From NCBI RefSeq assembly GCF_011516835.1, contig NZ_WOTB01000008.1, positions 62,001 through 126,000 on the forward strand: a DNA stretch of 64,000 bases. Direction: 5' to 3'. The stretch is from Acetobacter musti. GTDB lineage: Bacteria > Pseudomonadota > Alphaproteobacteria > Acetobacterales > Acetobacteraceae. The position numbers were made by a program, and so were the translations under genes. Positions 1 through 8,882 of this stretch are shown piece after piece. The notes under the pieces were generated by a model. The model saw only the letters and a list, made by a program, of their open reading frames with translations. It did not search any database and had not been told where the DNA came from. The first letter of the stretch is position 1. Every line of letters starts with the position of its first letter.

Positions 1-1
1 G

Positions 2-1426
2 TTCAATCCGGCCACAGGAGAGGTCCAGGCTCAGGTCGCGCTTGGCGGGCAGAGCGATCTGGAAGCGGCCATTACTGCTGCGCAGAAAGCGTTCCCTGCC
101 TGGGCGGAGACGCCTCCCCTCACCCGCGCCCGCATTCTGTTCCGGGCGCGCGATCTGATCGAACAGCGTCAGGACGAACTGGCCGCCATGATCTCCGCCG
201 AGCATGGCAAGATCCATTCGGATGCGAAGGGTGAGGTCACGCGCGGTCTGGAGGTTGTGGAATTTGCAACGGCGGCGCCGGAGATTCTGAAAGGCGAGTT
301 CACCGAACAGGTCAGCCGGGGTGTCGACGCCTACACGATGCGTCAGCCGCTGGGGATTGCCGCGGGAATCACGCCGTTCAATTTCCCGGTGATGGTGCCG
401 CTGTGGATGGCGCCGATGGCGATTGCGACGGGCAACTGTTTCATTCTCAAACCGTCGGAGCGTGATCCTTCAGCGTCCGTGATGCTGGCGGATATTTTTA
501 AGGAAGCAGGTCTGCCTGACGGGGTGTTTCAGGTCGTGCATGGCGACAAGGACATGGTGAACGCCATTCTTGAGCATCCGGCCATTCAGGCGGTCAGTTT
601 TGTCGGCTCCACGCCGATCGCAAAACATGTTTACGCCACCGGCACGGCGCACGGGAAGCGGGTTCAGGCACTGGGTGGCGCGAAGAACCATGCCATCGTC
701 ATGCCGGACTGCGATCTGGACAAGACGGTGGATGCGCTGATCGGGGCGGCTTACGGCTCGGCCGGAGAGCGCTGCATGGCGATTTCGGTGGCTGTTGCGG
801 TAGGCCCGGTTGCTGATCCGCTGGTGAAGCGGCTGGCGGAGCGGGCTCGGTCTCTGAAAATCGGTGCCGGCACCGACAACAGTAACGAGATGGGGCCGCT
901 GGTGACCGGGCAGCATCTGGCGCGTGTGCGCGGGCTGGTGGATTCCGGTGTCGAGCAGGGCGCGACGCTGGTGGTGGACGGGCGCGATCATGTTGTTTCG
1001 GGTCATGAAAAGGGATTTTTCATTGGCGGATCGCTGTTCGATCATGTGACGCCGGAGATGCAGATTTACCGGGAGGAGATTTTCGGGCCGGTTCTGTGTG
1101 TGATGCGCGCGCCTGATTTCAACACGGCGCTGAAGCTCGTGAACGAGAGTCCTTTCGGCAACGGCACGGCAATTTTCACGCGTGACGGCGACACGGCGCG
1201 GGCGTTCACGCATGGGGTTCAGGCGGGCATGGTCGGGGTGAATGTGCCGATCCCTGTGCCGATGGCGTTCCATTCTTTCGGCGGCTGGAAGGATTCGCTG
1301 TTCGGAGATCATCACATGCACGGGCCGGAGGGCGTGCGGTTCTTTACGCGAATGAAGGCGGTGACCACGCGCTGGCCGGAGGGCATCCGGTCAGGCGCGG
1401 AGTTTGTGATGCCGACGCACGGGTAA
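2..1426 (+). CDS. mmsA: CoA-acylating methylmalonate-semialdehyde dehydrogenase, 5'-truncated by the window
   Basis: Aldehyde dehydrogenase superfamily enzyme that converts (methyl)malonate semialdehyde to propionyl-/acetyl-CoA in valine or inositol breakdown. The frame is open from base 2 ([16 protein letters not shown], the usual early part of the family), so the start lies outside the window; about 474 residues are visible and only the first few dozen seem missing. The cofactor-binding segment [15 protein letters not shown], the catalytic cysteine in [14 protein letters not shown], and the EEIFGPVL segment are all present; the GERCMA context is typical of MmsA/IolA rather than generic aldehyde dehydrogenases. 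The product could feed propionyl-CoA to the methylcitrate genes at 47.7-55.8 kb (inference). The first Met inside the window, at 188, is internal. Confidence 0.93.
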   Translation, partial: FNPATGEVQAQVALGGQSDLEAAITAAQKAFPAWAETPPLTRARILFRARDLIEQRQDELAAMISAEHGKIHSDAKGEVTRGLEVVEFATAAPEILKGEFTEQVSRGVDAYTMRQPLGIAAGITPFNFPVMVPLWMAPMAIATGNCFILKPSERDPSASVMLADIFKEAGLPDGVFQVVHGDKDMVNAILEHPAIQAVSFVGSTPIAKHVYATGTAHGKRVQALGGAKNHAIVMPDCDLDKTVDALIGAAYGSAGERCMAISVAVAVGPVADPLVKRLAERARSLKIGAGTDNSNEMGPLVTGQHLARVRGLVDSGVEQGATLVVDGRDHVVSGHEKGFFIGGSLFDHVTPEMQIYREEIFGPVLCVMRAPDFNTALKLVNESPFGNGTAIFTRDGDTARAFTHGVQAGMVGVNVPIPVPMAFHSFGGWKDSLFGDHHMHGPEGVRFFTRMKAVTTRWPEGIRSGAEFVMPTHG

Positions 1427-1529
1427 GATCTGGTTGTTGACCTGTCGGGCCGGAGGGCATCCGGGACCCGGCAGGGGGCTGCGCTTCGGTCCGGTTGTGG
1501 TGTTTTGAGAGGGATCAGGGGCTGCTACT

Positions 1530-1607
1530 CAGGGCTTTGCCCTGAAACCCACAAAGGGGCGCGGCCCCTTTGATCCTGGTTTGTTTTAATATGAGGGGAA
1601 GGGGCGG
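1530..1607 (+). repeat. Double-hairpin intergenic repeat, copy R1
   Basis: Two consecutive hairpins: CAGGGC-TTT-GCCCTG, then AAAGGGGC/GCCCCTTT, followed by GATCCTGGTTTGTT and a GGGG-rich tail. The same layout recurs at six other places in the window, always between genes. This copy lies between convergent mmsA and the DUF3297 gene, where it could act as a bidirectional terminator. Confidence 0.6.
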
Positions 1608-1610
1608 GTC

Positions 1611-1862
1611 TTATTCGGCGTCTTTGAACCAGACCTCGACCGGTCCTTTGATCTTCATCGCCATCGGCTTGCCGCGACGATCCAGCGTCTTGCCGACGGC
1701 GACGCGAACCCAGCCTTCGCTGATGCAGTATTCCTCGACATTGGTTTTTTCCACGCCCTTGAAGCGGACGCCGATGCCGCGTTCCAGCAGCGCCTCGTTG
1801 TAAAACGGGCTGTCGGGATCGACGGAGAGACGGTCGGGAGGAGTGGTTGTGGTTTCGCTCAT
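1611..1862 (-). CDS. DUF3297 family protein
   Basis: 83-residue cytosolic protein of unknown function. The core (PPDRLSVDPDSPFYNEALL, FKGVEKTNVEEYCISEGWV, GPVEVWFKD) matches my memory of the small DUF3297 family found in proteobacteria and its usual length. It lies 119 bp downstream of fabF on the same strand, after a GGCCGGCC/GGCCGGCC hairpin (1911-1938), so it may be partly uncoupled from the fab genes. No catalytic motif is visible. Confidence 0.85.
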   Translation of the reverse strand: MSETTTTPPDRLSVDPDSPFYNEALLERGIGVRFKGVEKTNVEEYCISEGWVRVAVGKTLDRRGKPMAMKIKGPVEVWFKDAE

Positions 1863-1910
1863 GAGAAAGTCTGTCCTGTTTCTGGACGGGCCGGACGGTC
1901 AGCACGGACC

Positions 1911-1938
1911 GGCCGGCCTTATGTCGTAGCGGCCGGCC
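1911..1938. terminator. Hairpin between fabF and the DUF3297 gene
   Basis: GGCCGGCC at 1911-1918 pairs with GGCCGGCC at 1931-1938 across a 12-base loop. There is no T-run, so termination is only a possibility; it may instead be a processing or mRNA stability structure between fabF and the downstream gene. Confidence 0.35.
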
Positions 1939-1981
1939 CGCTGATATGGGCGGCCGGGTCCCTGTTACCGGGCCTCTGGTC

Positions 1982-3289
1982 TCAGACGCCGCGGACGACG
2001 ATGCTGGCGTTGGTGCCGCCAAAGCCGAAACTGTTGGAGAGCGCGACCTTGACGTCACGCTCCTGCGCCTCGTGCGCGACACGGTCGATTGCGCTCTCAC
2101 GCGACGGATTGTCGAGATTGAGTGTCGGCGGCACAACCTTGTCGCGAATCGCGAGCATGGAGAACATCGCCTCCACGGCGCCTGCGGCGCCGAGCAGATG
2201 CCCGATCGCCGATTTGGTGGACGACATGGCGAGCTTGCCGGCATCGTCGCCAAACAGGCGCTCTACGGCCTCAAGCTCAAGGTCGTCCGCCATGGTCGAT
2301 GTGCCGTGCGCATTGACGTAGCCGACATCCGCGGGTGTGACGCCTGCGCTTTTCAGGGCGGTGTTCATGGCGCGGAACGCGCCTTCATGCCCTTCGGCGG
2401 GAGCGGTGATGTGATGGGCGTCACCGGACATGCCGTAGCCGATGATCTCACCGTAAATCTTCGCACCGCGTGCTTTGGCGTGCTCGTATTCCTCAAGCAC
2501 GACGATGCCCGCTCCTTCACCCATGACGAAGCCGTCACGGTCACGGTCCCAGGGGCGCGAGGCCTTCTGCGGCGTGTCATTGAAGGAGGTGGACAGCGCG
2601 CGGGCCGAGCAGAAACCGGCGATGCCGAGTTTGCAGACCGTTGCTTCCGCGCCGCCCGCGATCATGACGTCGGCGTCGCCGAGCATGATGAGGCGCGCCG
2701 CGTCGCCGATGGCGTGAACGCCTGTGGCGCAGGCCGTCACCGCGGAATGGTTCGGCCCCTTGAATCCATATTTGATCGAGACATTGCCCGATACGAGATT
2801 GGTCAGGGCGGACGGGATGAAGAAAGGCGAAAGACGCTTCGCCCGGCCCTCATAGACCGTGATCGATGCCTCGTAGATGGTCTGGAGGCCACCGATACCG
2901 GAGCCGATCATCACGCCGGTGGCGCAGCGATCTTCTTCCGATTCGGGTTTCCAGCCGGAATCCTCGACGGCTTCCGCCGCCGCGATCATTCCGAGATGGA
3001 TAAAGCGGTCCATCTTCTTCTGGTCTTTGACCGGAATCCAGTCAGAGATAGTCAGCTTCCCCTCGGCCGTCGGGCCTTCCGGCACTTCACCGGCGACATG
3101 CGCTGCAAGATCGCTCGGATCGAAGGTGTGGATGCGGTCGATACCGCTCTCACCTGCGACGAGGCGCTTCCAGACATTCCCGGTGCCGAGCCCGAGGGGA
3201 GTCACCATCCCCATGCCGGTGACGACGACGCGTCTCCGGCCCAAATCTGATCCAGCCGACTGCAGCAAGCTAGCCCGCTCCCTGTTCAC
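1982..3289 (-). CDS. fabF: Beta-ketoacyl-ACP synthase II
   Basis: Condensing enzyme of type II fatty acid elongation: malonyl-ACP plus acyl-ACP gives beta-ketoacyl-ACP. The thiolase-fold triad is intact: Cys187 in TACATGVHAIG, His328 in NAHGTST, His364 in IGHLLGAAG. At 435 residues it is slightly longer than usual because about 18 residues precede the normal RRVVVTGMGMVTPLG start. The assigned start is GTG at 3289; an in-frame TTG seven codons later has AGGGAG just upstream and is an alternative. It lies 52 bp behind acpP, as in most acpP-fabF pairs. Confidence 0.96.
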   Translation of the reverse strand: MNRERASLLQSAGSDLGRRRVVVTGMGMVTPLGLGTGNVWKRLVAGESGIDRIHTFDPSDLAAHVAGEVPEGPTAEGKLTISDWIPVKDQKKMDRFIHLGMIAAAEAVEDSGWKPESEEDRCATGVMIGSGIGGLQTIYEASITVYEGRAKRLSPFFIPSALTNLVSGNVSIKYGFKGPNHSAVTACATGVHAIGDAARLIMLGDADVMIAGGAEATVCKLGIAGFCSARALSTSFNDTPQKASRPWDRDRDGFVMGEGAGIVVLEEYEHAKARGAKIYGEIIGYGMSGDAHHITAPAEGHEGAFRAMNTALKSAGVTPADVGYVNAHGTSTMADDLELEAVERLFGDDAGKLAMSSTKSAIGHLLGAAGAVEAMFSMLAIRDKVVPPTLNLDNPSRESAIDRVAHEAQERDVKVALSNSFGFGGTNASIVVRGV

Positions 3290-3341
3290 GCGTTAATCCG
3301 GATCCGCAACTGATGCCTGGACCCTTTCGGACAAGACCGCC

Positions 3342-3581
3342 TCAGGCGGCCTTCTGTGCCTCGATGTAGTCGACCGCGTCCTTGACGGTGGCGATTTTCT
3401 CAGCCGCGTCTTCCGGGATCTCAACATTGAAAGCTTCTTCAAACGCCATCACCAGCTCGACGGTGTCGAGGCTGTCGGCGCCCAGATCGTCGATGAACGA
3501 CGCTTCCGGCGTAACCTTGCTTTCTTCGACGCCGAGGTGTTCGACAACGATTTTCTTAACCTTGTCAGCGATTTCGCTCAT
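3342..3581 (-). CDS. acpP: Acyl carrier protein
   Basis: 79-residue acidic carrier protein that holds growing acyl chains on phosphopantetheine. The attachment serine is in the [15 protein letters not shown] motif (about residue 37). A longer reading frame extends upstream to 3671, but the family length, the [10 protein letters not shown] start and an AGGAAG ribosome site about 10 bases upstream fix the start at 3581. It lies between fabG and fabF. A promoter-like pair (TTGGCG, 17-bp spacer, CTAAGC) lies about 130 bp upstream. Confidence 0.97.
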   Translation of the reverse strand: MSEIADKVKKIVVEHLGVEESKVTPEASFIDDLGADSLDTVELVMAFEEAFNVEIPEDAAEKIATVKDAVDYIEAQKAA

Positions 3582-3706
3582 CTGTCTCTGCTTCCTGTAT
3601 GCCCAGGGGATACGGGCGATTGGCTGGCGCTCGTTCTGCCTGGCTGTCCGCCAGTTCAGGCCGCCAGGCACGGCAACCCATGTGTGCCCAACGAGGCTGC
3701 CGGGGC

Positions 3707-3735
3707 GCTTAGCACGGTTTTCTTACCATCGCCAA
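3707..3735 (-). promoter_or_regulatory. Candidate sigma-70 promoter of acpP-fabF
   Basis: On the minus strand TTGGCG (3730-3735) and CTAAGC (3707-3712) are separated by exactly 17 bases, about 125 bp upstream of the acpP start. The position inside the 295-bp fabG-acpP gap fits independent high-level acpP expression. The -10 match is moderate. Confidence 0.4.
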
Positions 3736-3876
3736 GGCGATAGAATAATCCGCTGATGCTTCGCTCCTCCGGCGACACCCGGAACATGGTTTCAATCCTG
3801 CCACGCAACGGCTCCGCATGGTAGTCCGGATCATATCGGAAAACGGCCGCGGAACCACGAATTTGCTGTCCTGTTC

Positions 3877-4620
3877 TCAGATCATCGCCATCCCGCCATT
3901 GACGTGCAGGGTGCTGCCGGTGACCCAGGCGGCCTCGTCCGACGCCAGATACAGCACGGCGGAGGCCACGTCCTCCGGTGTGCCCATCCGGCCCAGCGGA
4001 ATTGAGCCGACCAGCTTTTCTTTCTGCGCCTCGGGCAGCACGTCGGTCATCGGCGTGGCGATAAAGCCGGGGGCCACGACGTTCAGCGTGACGCCGCGCG
4101 GGCCGGCTTCCTGGGCGAGGGATTTGGTCATGCCGACGAGACCGGCCTTCGCGGCCGTGTAATTGGCCTGACCCGCATTGCCGGTGGACCCCACCACCGA
4201 GGCGATGTTGATGATCCGGCCGGCGCGGCGGCGCAGCATGCCTTTCAGGGCGGCGCGGCAGAGGCGGAAAGGCGAGGACAGGTCGACATTGAGAACCTTG
4301 TCCCAGTCCTCGTCCTTCATCCGGATGGCTAGCATGTCACGGGTGAGGCCTGCGTTGTTGACCAGAATATCGAGCGGCGCGCCGGCGGCTTCCTCGGCCC
4401 GTGCGATAAGCTGATCGGCGCTCGCCGGATCGGACAGATCTGCAGTGACGGCATGCACGCGCTCATTGCCGAGTTCCGCCGCGAGTTCGTTCAGAACGGA
4501 TTCGCGTGTGCCGGTGATGACGACGGTGGCGCCCTGCTGATGGAGCTGGCGGGCAATGGCGGCGCCGATGCCGCCAGTCGCACCGGTGACGAGAGCGACT
4601 CTGGAAGTGAGACTGAACAT
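3877..4620 (-). CDS. fabG: 3-oxoacyl-ACP reductase
   Basis: NADPH-dependent reductase of the first reductive step of fatty acid elongation. It is a classical short-chain dehydrogenase of 247 residues: GATGGIGAA cofactor loop near the N-terminus, NNAG at LVNNAGLTRDML, active-site Ser in NIASVVGSTGN, and YTAAK (Tyr/Lys) next to it. The C-terminus VTGSTLHVNGGMAMI is typical of FabG. Position between fabD and acpP supports FabG over a general SDR. Confidence 0.96.
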   Translation of the reverse strand: MFSLTSRVALVTGATGGIGAAIARQLHQQGATVVITGTRESVLNELAAELGNERVHAVTADLSDPASADQLIARAEEAAGAPLDILVNNAGLTRDMLAIRMKDEDWDKVLNVDLSSPFRLCRAALKGMLRRRAGRIINIASVVGSTGNAGQANYTAAKAGLVGMTKSLAQEAGPRGVTLNVVAPGFIATPMTDVLPEAQKEKLVGSIPLGRMGTPEDVASAVLYLASDEAAWVTGSTLHVNGGMAMI

Positions 4621-4851
4621 TCTGGCTGGTTGAATCCTGTCAGTGCTGAACTGTGTGGCGGGGGTATAGCAGACAGAGGCCGGTCAGGGGGAAGCATGGC
4701 TCCCTGCCCGTTTCTGGCGGGAGGATCGGAAAACCGGCAGGAATAAGCTATTGAGAAGAAACGGTTTTCTTAGATCCACAGTCTCCGGCGGCGTGTCGGG
4801 AACAATGCTCTGACACGCCTTATCCGCGATCAAAATTTCTGTCGCGAGATT

Positions 4852-5823
4852 TCAGAGACTCTGCAGAAAAGTCTCGATATCCGGCACCGTGCCGACCGCC
4901 TGCGTCTTCGCATCGGGTGCGATCCGGCGAATCAGCCCGGTCAGAACCTTGCCGGCGCCGAGTTCGACAAAGCTGTCGATCCCCATTGTCGTCATCGCCG
5001 CGACGCTCTCACGCCAGCGAACCGTGCCGCAGATCTGGCGGACGAGAAGATCGCGGATCGCGTCCGGGGACGTCACCTTCGCCGCCGTGACATTGGCGAC
5101 GACCGGCACGACCGGCTCCCTGATATCAGCCCTGTCGAGCGCTTCCGCCATTTCATCGGCTGCCGGACGCATCAGCGAGCTGTGGAACGGGGCTGAGACC
5201 GGCAGCTTCACCGCCCGTTTGACGCCCGCTTCCTTTGCGATGACGATGGCGCGGTCAATCGCTCCGATCTGGCCGGAAACGACGATCTGGCCGCCGCCAT
5301 TGTCATTTGCCAGCTCGATGATTTCCCGACGGTCGGGCTCGCCCTCTGTCTTCACCACTGCCGCGGCCTCGCAGATTTCAGCAGCTTTTTCCGGTGTGAC
5401 GCCGATCAGCGCCGCCATGCCGCCCTCCCCGGCCGGAACCGCGCGCTGCATGGCGCGACCACGCAGGCGGAGCAGTTTCGCGGTTTCGGCCACACCGAAG
5501 CTGCGGGCGGCGGCCAGCGCGGAGTATTCGCCGAGTGAATGTCCCGCCATCAGCGTGGCTGTCTGAGCGGGATCGAGTCCGCCTTCCCGTTCGAGAACCC
5601 GGATGACGGCCAGCGAGACCGCCATCAGCGCCGGCTGGGCGTTTTCCGTGCTGGTGAGCGTGTCCGCTGGTCCCTCGAAGATGATTTTCGAGAGATGCTC
5701 GCCCAGAGCATCATCGACTTCCTGAAAGACCTCCCGCGCGGCCGGAAAGGCGTCGGCGAGATCCTGTCCCATGCCGGGAAACTGGCTTCCCTGACCCGGG
5801 AAAACGAAAGCGTAGACTGGCAT
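4852..5823 (-). CDS. fabD: Malonyl CoA-ACP transacylase
   Basis: Loads malonate from CoA onto ACP for fatty acid synthesis. The 323-residue protein starts with the standard YAFVFPGQGSQFPGMG; the nucleophile is Ser in GHSLGEYSAL, and the partner His is in VSAPFHSSLM. It is the first gene of the fabD-fabG-acpP-fabF series; a 231-bp gap to fabG suggests a separate fabG promoter or leader. Confidence 0.96.
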   Translation of the reverse strand: MPVYAFVFPGQGSQFPGMGQDLADAFPAAREVFQEVDDALGEHLSKIIFEGPADTLTSTENAQPALMAVSLAVIRVLEREGGLDPAQTATLMAGHSLGEYSALAAARSFGVAETAKLLRLRGRAMQRAVPAGEGGMAALIGVTPEKAAEICEAAAVVKTEGEPDRREIIELANDNGGGQIVVSGQIGAIDRAIVIAKEAGVKRAVKLPVSAPFHSSLMRPAADEMAEALDRADIREPVVPVVANVTAAKVTSPDAIRDLLVRQICGTVRWRESVAAMTTMGIDSFVELGAGKVLTGLIRRIAPDAKTQAVGTVPDIETFLQSL

Positions 5824-6101
5824 CAGACTCTCCTGAGTATGCGGCCTTCCGGCCTGTCGCGGAAGGCTGGCCCGTTTGTCGGGCGGGCATCGGGCGCATC
5901 GAAAGACGCGATCCGGGCGATGATTTCGGGCGAGATGAAAGAAAATACCGGCGGAATGTCAATGCAGGGGTCTGGAAGGGGCCGGGCAGGTGCGTGCGGA
6001 GTTACGGGGGCAGGCATGGGTGCGGGCGCTGGTCAGGCTGGCCGGGAGCCGTCCGGGGTGGGATCTGCCGGGCGCGCTTTGCGGTCGCGGGGGCAGAATC
6101 G

Positions 6102-6614
6102 TCATCCCGGATGGCGCAGGCGCCAGAGAAGCACCAGAAGCACGTCCCAGAGTGTCGCCGGCGCCTCGCGCAGCCATTGCCAGAGCAGCACCGGCGCAGG
6201 CAGCCCCGTCTCCGCCAGCGCCGGGATTTTCACCACGGACCAGCCGAGCGCGCGCATCATGGCGACACAGCGCATCATGTGAAAATCGCTGGTCACGAGT
6301 CCGACGGGACCGGTCCAGCCCCGCGCGCGGAGAATGCGGGTGCAGATGATGGCAGAGTCGCAGGTGTCGGACGCCAGGGGCTCGGGGAGAATGGCGGTAT
6401 CCGGAACGCCCGCGTCGCGGAGGAGCGCCGTCATGATTTCGGCTTCCGTGCGGCCGGCCTGCGGGACGCCGCCTGTCGGGATATAAAGCGGCCGGACCGT
6501 CCCGCGCTGCCCGAAGCGAAGCGCGGCGGCAAGGCGCCTGATCAGCACCGGCGCGGGGGTTCCGTCCCCGTTCAGGGCCGCGCCGAAGATGATGACTGGG
6601 AAAGGCTGCGTCAC
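6102..6614 (-). CDS. YdcF/SanA family (DUF218) protein
   Basis: 170-residue protein with the DUF218 pattern: N-terminal VIIFGAALNGDGTPAPVLIRR, central PTGG, then SDTCDSAI, GLVTSDFHMMR. DUF218 proteins are linked to envelope integrity or nucleotide binding, but their reactions are mostly unknown. The version here lacks an N-terminal membrane segment; hydrophobic LLWQWLREAP and LWDVLLVLLW stretches occur at the C-terminus. It overlaps the upstream small gene by 4 bases (ATGA), which implies translational coupling. Confidence 0.8.
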   Translation of the reverse strand: MTQPFPVIIFGAALNGDGTPAPVLIRRLAAALRFGQRGTVRPLYIPTGGVPQAGRTEAEIMTALLRDAGVPDTAILPEPLASDTCDSAIICTRILRARGWTGPVGLVTSDFHMMRCVAMMRALGWSVVKIPALAETGLPAPVLLWQWLREAPATLWDVLLVLLWRLRHPG

Positions 6615-6919
6615 GATGGTCCGGCTGTGAAACTCAGCAGGCCGGTCGGCGTGAGAGTTTCGACGGTTTCCCGCCAGACCGCGCGGAACTGATCCGCGCC
6701 GACGCCCCGTGTTTCAAGCCGGGCGGCCAGATCCGCGACCGTGTTCTTCCCGTCGATCAGCGGAAAGATGCCGCGCGCCTGTGGCGGCAGCCGGACAATC
6801 CGGTCATTTTCCAGTCGCAGATCATGTGTCGCGGTCATGGCCATGGCGAGCGCGATGCCGTCAGTGCCGTTCAGGCGGGGAATCGTGGCGGGGTTCAGGG
6901 GGTCAGCGGGCATTTGCAT
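6611..6919 (-). CDS. Small protein with a PqqD-like (RRE-type) fold signature
   Basis: 102 residues. The pattern LENDRIVRLPPQARGIFPLIDGKNTVADLAARLE followed by WRETVETLTPTGLLSF resembles the winged-helix PqqD/RiPP recognition element layout (beta hairpin, then a 'LIDG..TV.DLA' helix). The resemblance is by eye only. It overlaps the DUF218 gene start. No strong ribosome site precedes the ATG at 6919; a second ATG lies two codons in. No RiPP precursor or maturase is nearby. Confidence 0.6.
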   Translation of the reverse strand: MQMPADPLNPATIPRLNGTDGIALAMAMTATHDLRLENDRIVRLPPQARGIFPLIDGKNTVADLAARLETRGVGADQFRAVWRETVETLTPTGLLSFTAGPS

Positions 6920-6990
6920 GGGCCGCAGTTAAGCGTTCAGCGGCCGCGTCATGCAAGCGCCGGGATCAGGTGGATAAAGCTTCGGTTTCT

Positions 6991-8031
6991 TCACTCCGCT
7001 GCCGTCGTCAGAGCGGTGATCTCCTGGCGGAAATCCTCTTTCATGCTGATCTTCTCCAGCTCCGGCAGCCATGTTGCGTCGATCGCCCGCAGCGACATCG
7101 CCGCGATCTCCTTCACGCCCATCGAGAGTTCTCTGGCCATCGTGACATAAGCCGCGCCGATATCGGTCCCGAACATGGGCGGATCGTCGGTGCAGGGAAC
7201 CAGAAACAGTCCGGCATCCCGCATCGCTCTCAGTGTGGTCCACCGCTTTTCCAGACGCTCCGGCACGCAGGTCTGCGGACAGACCGTAAACGGAACACCC
7301 CGTTCCCGGCAGCGGCAGACAAGGGCGGGGTCCGCCATAAGATTGTAGCCATGATCGATCCGGTCGCAGCCAAGCACATCCAGGCAGGTTTCGACATTTC
7401 GCGGCGGCGCCTGTTCGGGCGTCTGATTGTCCTCGCAGGCATGCGCCGTGCACCGGAGCCCGGACGAGCGGGCCAGGGCAAAGGCTTCCCGAAACAGTTC
7501 CGGCGGTCCTCTGAACTCCGCGCAGTCCATCCCGATCCCGATCACTTCGTCACGCGGATGGGCGATGACGTCCCTGACCATCGCCAGCGCGACATCCGGT
7601 CCGAGTTCGCGGTTGACAGCCGGGATCAGTCGGCCGGTGATTCCGAACTCCTCCTTCGCCGCACGGAGACCATCGATAAATCCGTCGACCATTGTCGCGT
7701 AATCGACACCGTGAGGATAATGGTAGTCCGGACTGAAGAAAAATTCGGCGTAGCGCAGGTTTCCCTTTCTGTATCCGTCTTCCAGAGCCTCCCGTGAGAC
7801 ACGCGCGAAATCATCCCGCGTGATCATGCATGCTCCGATCACCTCCAGACGGGACAGGAAGTCATAGAAATCCGAAAACCTGTAGAACGCATCGGGGTCC
7901 GTCACGGGAAGGGCGACCCCGTTCTTCGCCGCCAGAGACATCACCGTTTCCGCGCGCACTGAACCGGCCAGGTGGCAGTGCAGATCGATTTTCGGAATTT
8001 TCCTGATGATCTCATCATTATTCACTGTCAT
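6991..8031 (-). CDS. add: Adenosine/adenine deaminase family protein
   Basis: Metal-dependent amidohydrolase that deaminates adenosine (or adenine). The 346-residue protein has the zinc ligands HCHLAGS at residue ~18, catalytic Glu in TAHACED, His in DRIDHGYN, and the Asp pair in CTDDPPMFG. The CPQTCVP segment replaces the CP.SN seen in many members, so adenosine and adenine specificity cannot be told apart by eye. Its start codon shares one base with the stop of the upstream TetR gene (TAATG), so the two are co-expressed. Confidence 0.87.
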   Translation of the reverse strand: MTVNNDEIIRKIPKIDLHCHLAGSVRAETVMSLAAKNGVALPVTDPDAFYRFSDFYDFLSRLEVIGACMITRDDFARVSREALEDGYRKGNLRYAEFFFSPDYHYPHGVDYATMVDGFIDGLRAAKEEFGITGRLIPAVNRELGPDVALAMVRDVIAHPRDEVIGIGMDCAEFRGPPELFREAFALARSSGLRCTAHACEDNQTPEQAPPRNVETCLDVLGCDRIDHGYNLMADPALVCRCRERGVPFTVCPQTCVPERLEKRWTTLRAMRDAGLFLVPCTDDPPMFGTDIGAAYVTMARELSMGVKEIAAMSLRAIDATWLPELEKISMKEDFRQEITALTTAAE

Positions 8032-8666
8032 TATTCCTTTTCAGTGGGCGGAAATGCAGTTCCTCTCCGGCATGGCTCCTCATTGTCGTCGGCCGGGTCC
8101 GGTCCGCAGGTTTCCCGCAGGATCACTTCGATCGCCCAGCTGATGACTTTGCCGGCCTCCTTCCCGTCCATCCCGAACTCCTCCCGGAGCGTGAGCCAGG
8201 ACAGGACATTGTCCAGACAGGCGATGGCCGCCTCCGCGCGAAGCCGGTCCGGGGCGGACACGTCCGGCGCATCGAGCCACAGGGTTCTGCGTCTCTGAAA
8301 CGCCAGCCGGTTACGGAACGTGCTCCGCATCGAGCGTCCGACCCGTGTGACGGCCAGGATGCGGGCGAGGCTGGGCCGGGTATCGAATTTCGCGGCGGCG
8401 ACCCGGAAGCCTTCCACCAGTTCCCTGGCATTTTCGCCGGCGACGAGTCCGAACACTTCCGTGTTCAGCCAGTCCGCTGTTGCGCTGAGAAGATCATCCC
8501 GTGACGGGAAATGCCGGTAGACGGTCCTGAGCGAGACTCCGGCCTTCTTTGCAAGAGTCGCGGTGGAGACAGCGGCATCATCGCTTTCCTCGAGAAGAGC
8601 AATGAAACTTTCGATAATGCGCTGCCGGGTCTGGGTGGCGTATTCGTCACGGAGCATCTGACACAC
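8031..8666 (-). CDS. TetR family transcriptional regulator
   Basis: 211-residue repressor. The N-terminal helix-turn-helix covers residues ~20-60 (TLAKKAGVSLRTVYRHFPSRDDLL), the classical TetR signature, followed by an all-helical ligand domain. The start is GTG at 8666 or ATG at 8657; neither has a clear ribosome site. It is directly coupled to the adenosine deaminase gene, which suggests control of that gene by a purine-related or other ligand (inference). A perfect palindrome lies just upstream at 8678-8693. Confidence 0.88.
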   Translation of the reverse strand: MCQMLRDEYATQTRQRIIESFIALLEESDDAAVSTATLAKKAGVSLRTVYRHFPSRDDLLSATADWLNTEVFGLVAGENARELVEGFRVAAAKFDTRPSLARILAVTRVGRSMRSTFRNRLAFQRRRTLWLDAPDVSAPDRLRAEAAIACLDNVLSWLTLREEFGMDGKEAGKVISWAIEVILRETCGPDPADDNEEPCRRGTAFPPTEKE

Positions 8667-8677
8667 ACATGCAGTTG

Positions 8678-8693
8678 TGACACAGATGTGTCA
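8678..8693. promoter_or_regulatory. Perfect palindrome, candidate TetR operator
   Basis: TGACACA-GA-TGTGTCA: 7-bp perfect inverted repeat with a 2-bp centre, 12 bases upstream of the GTG start of the TetR gene. More copies of the core (TGACACAC at 8659-8666 and CGTGTCA at 8706-8712) flank it. Location and symmetry fit an autoregulatory operator. Confidence 0.6.
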
Positions 8694-8882
8694 TCAGAAC
8701 ATAATCGTGTCAAACCGAAAAATGCGACATCATCCGGATGACAGCCATCATTTGCACGACAGGGCTGCGGGCTGGTTCGTTTACGGCATAAAGACGGCTG
8801 TTAAAGACCGCCGGAGACATCGTGCGAACGGTGTCCCCGGCGGATGAATCAGGCGGTGGTCAGCGCTCAGGAAGCCGAAGCC

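Noticed and set aside
1946-3250. Plus-strand open frame opposite fabF
   Set aside because: Antisense to a fully conserved fabF with an intact triad.
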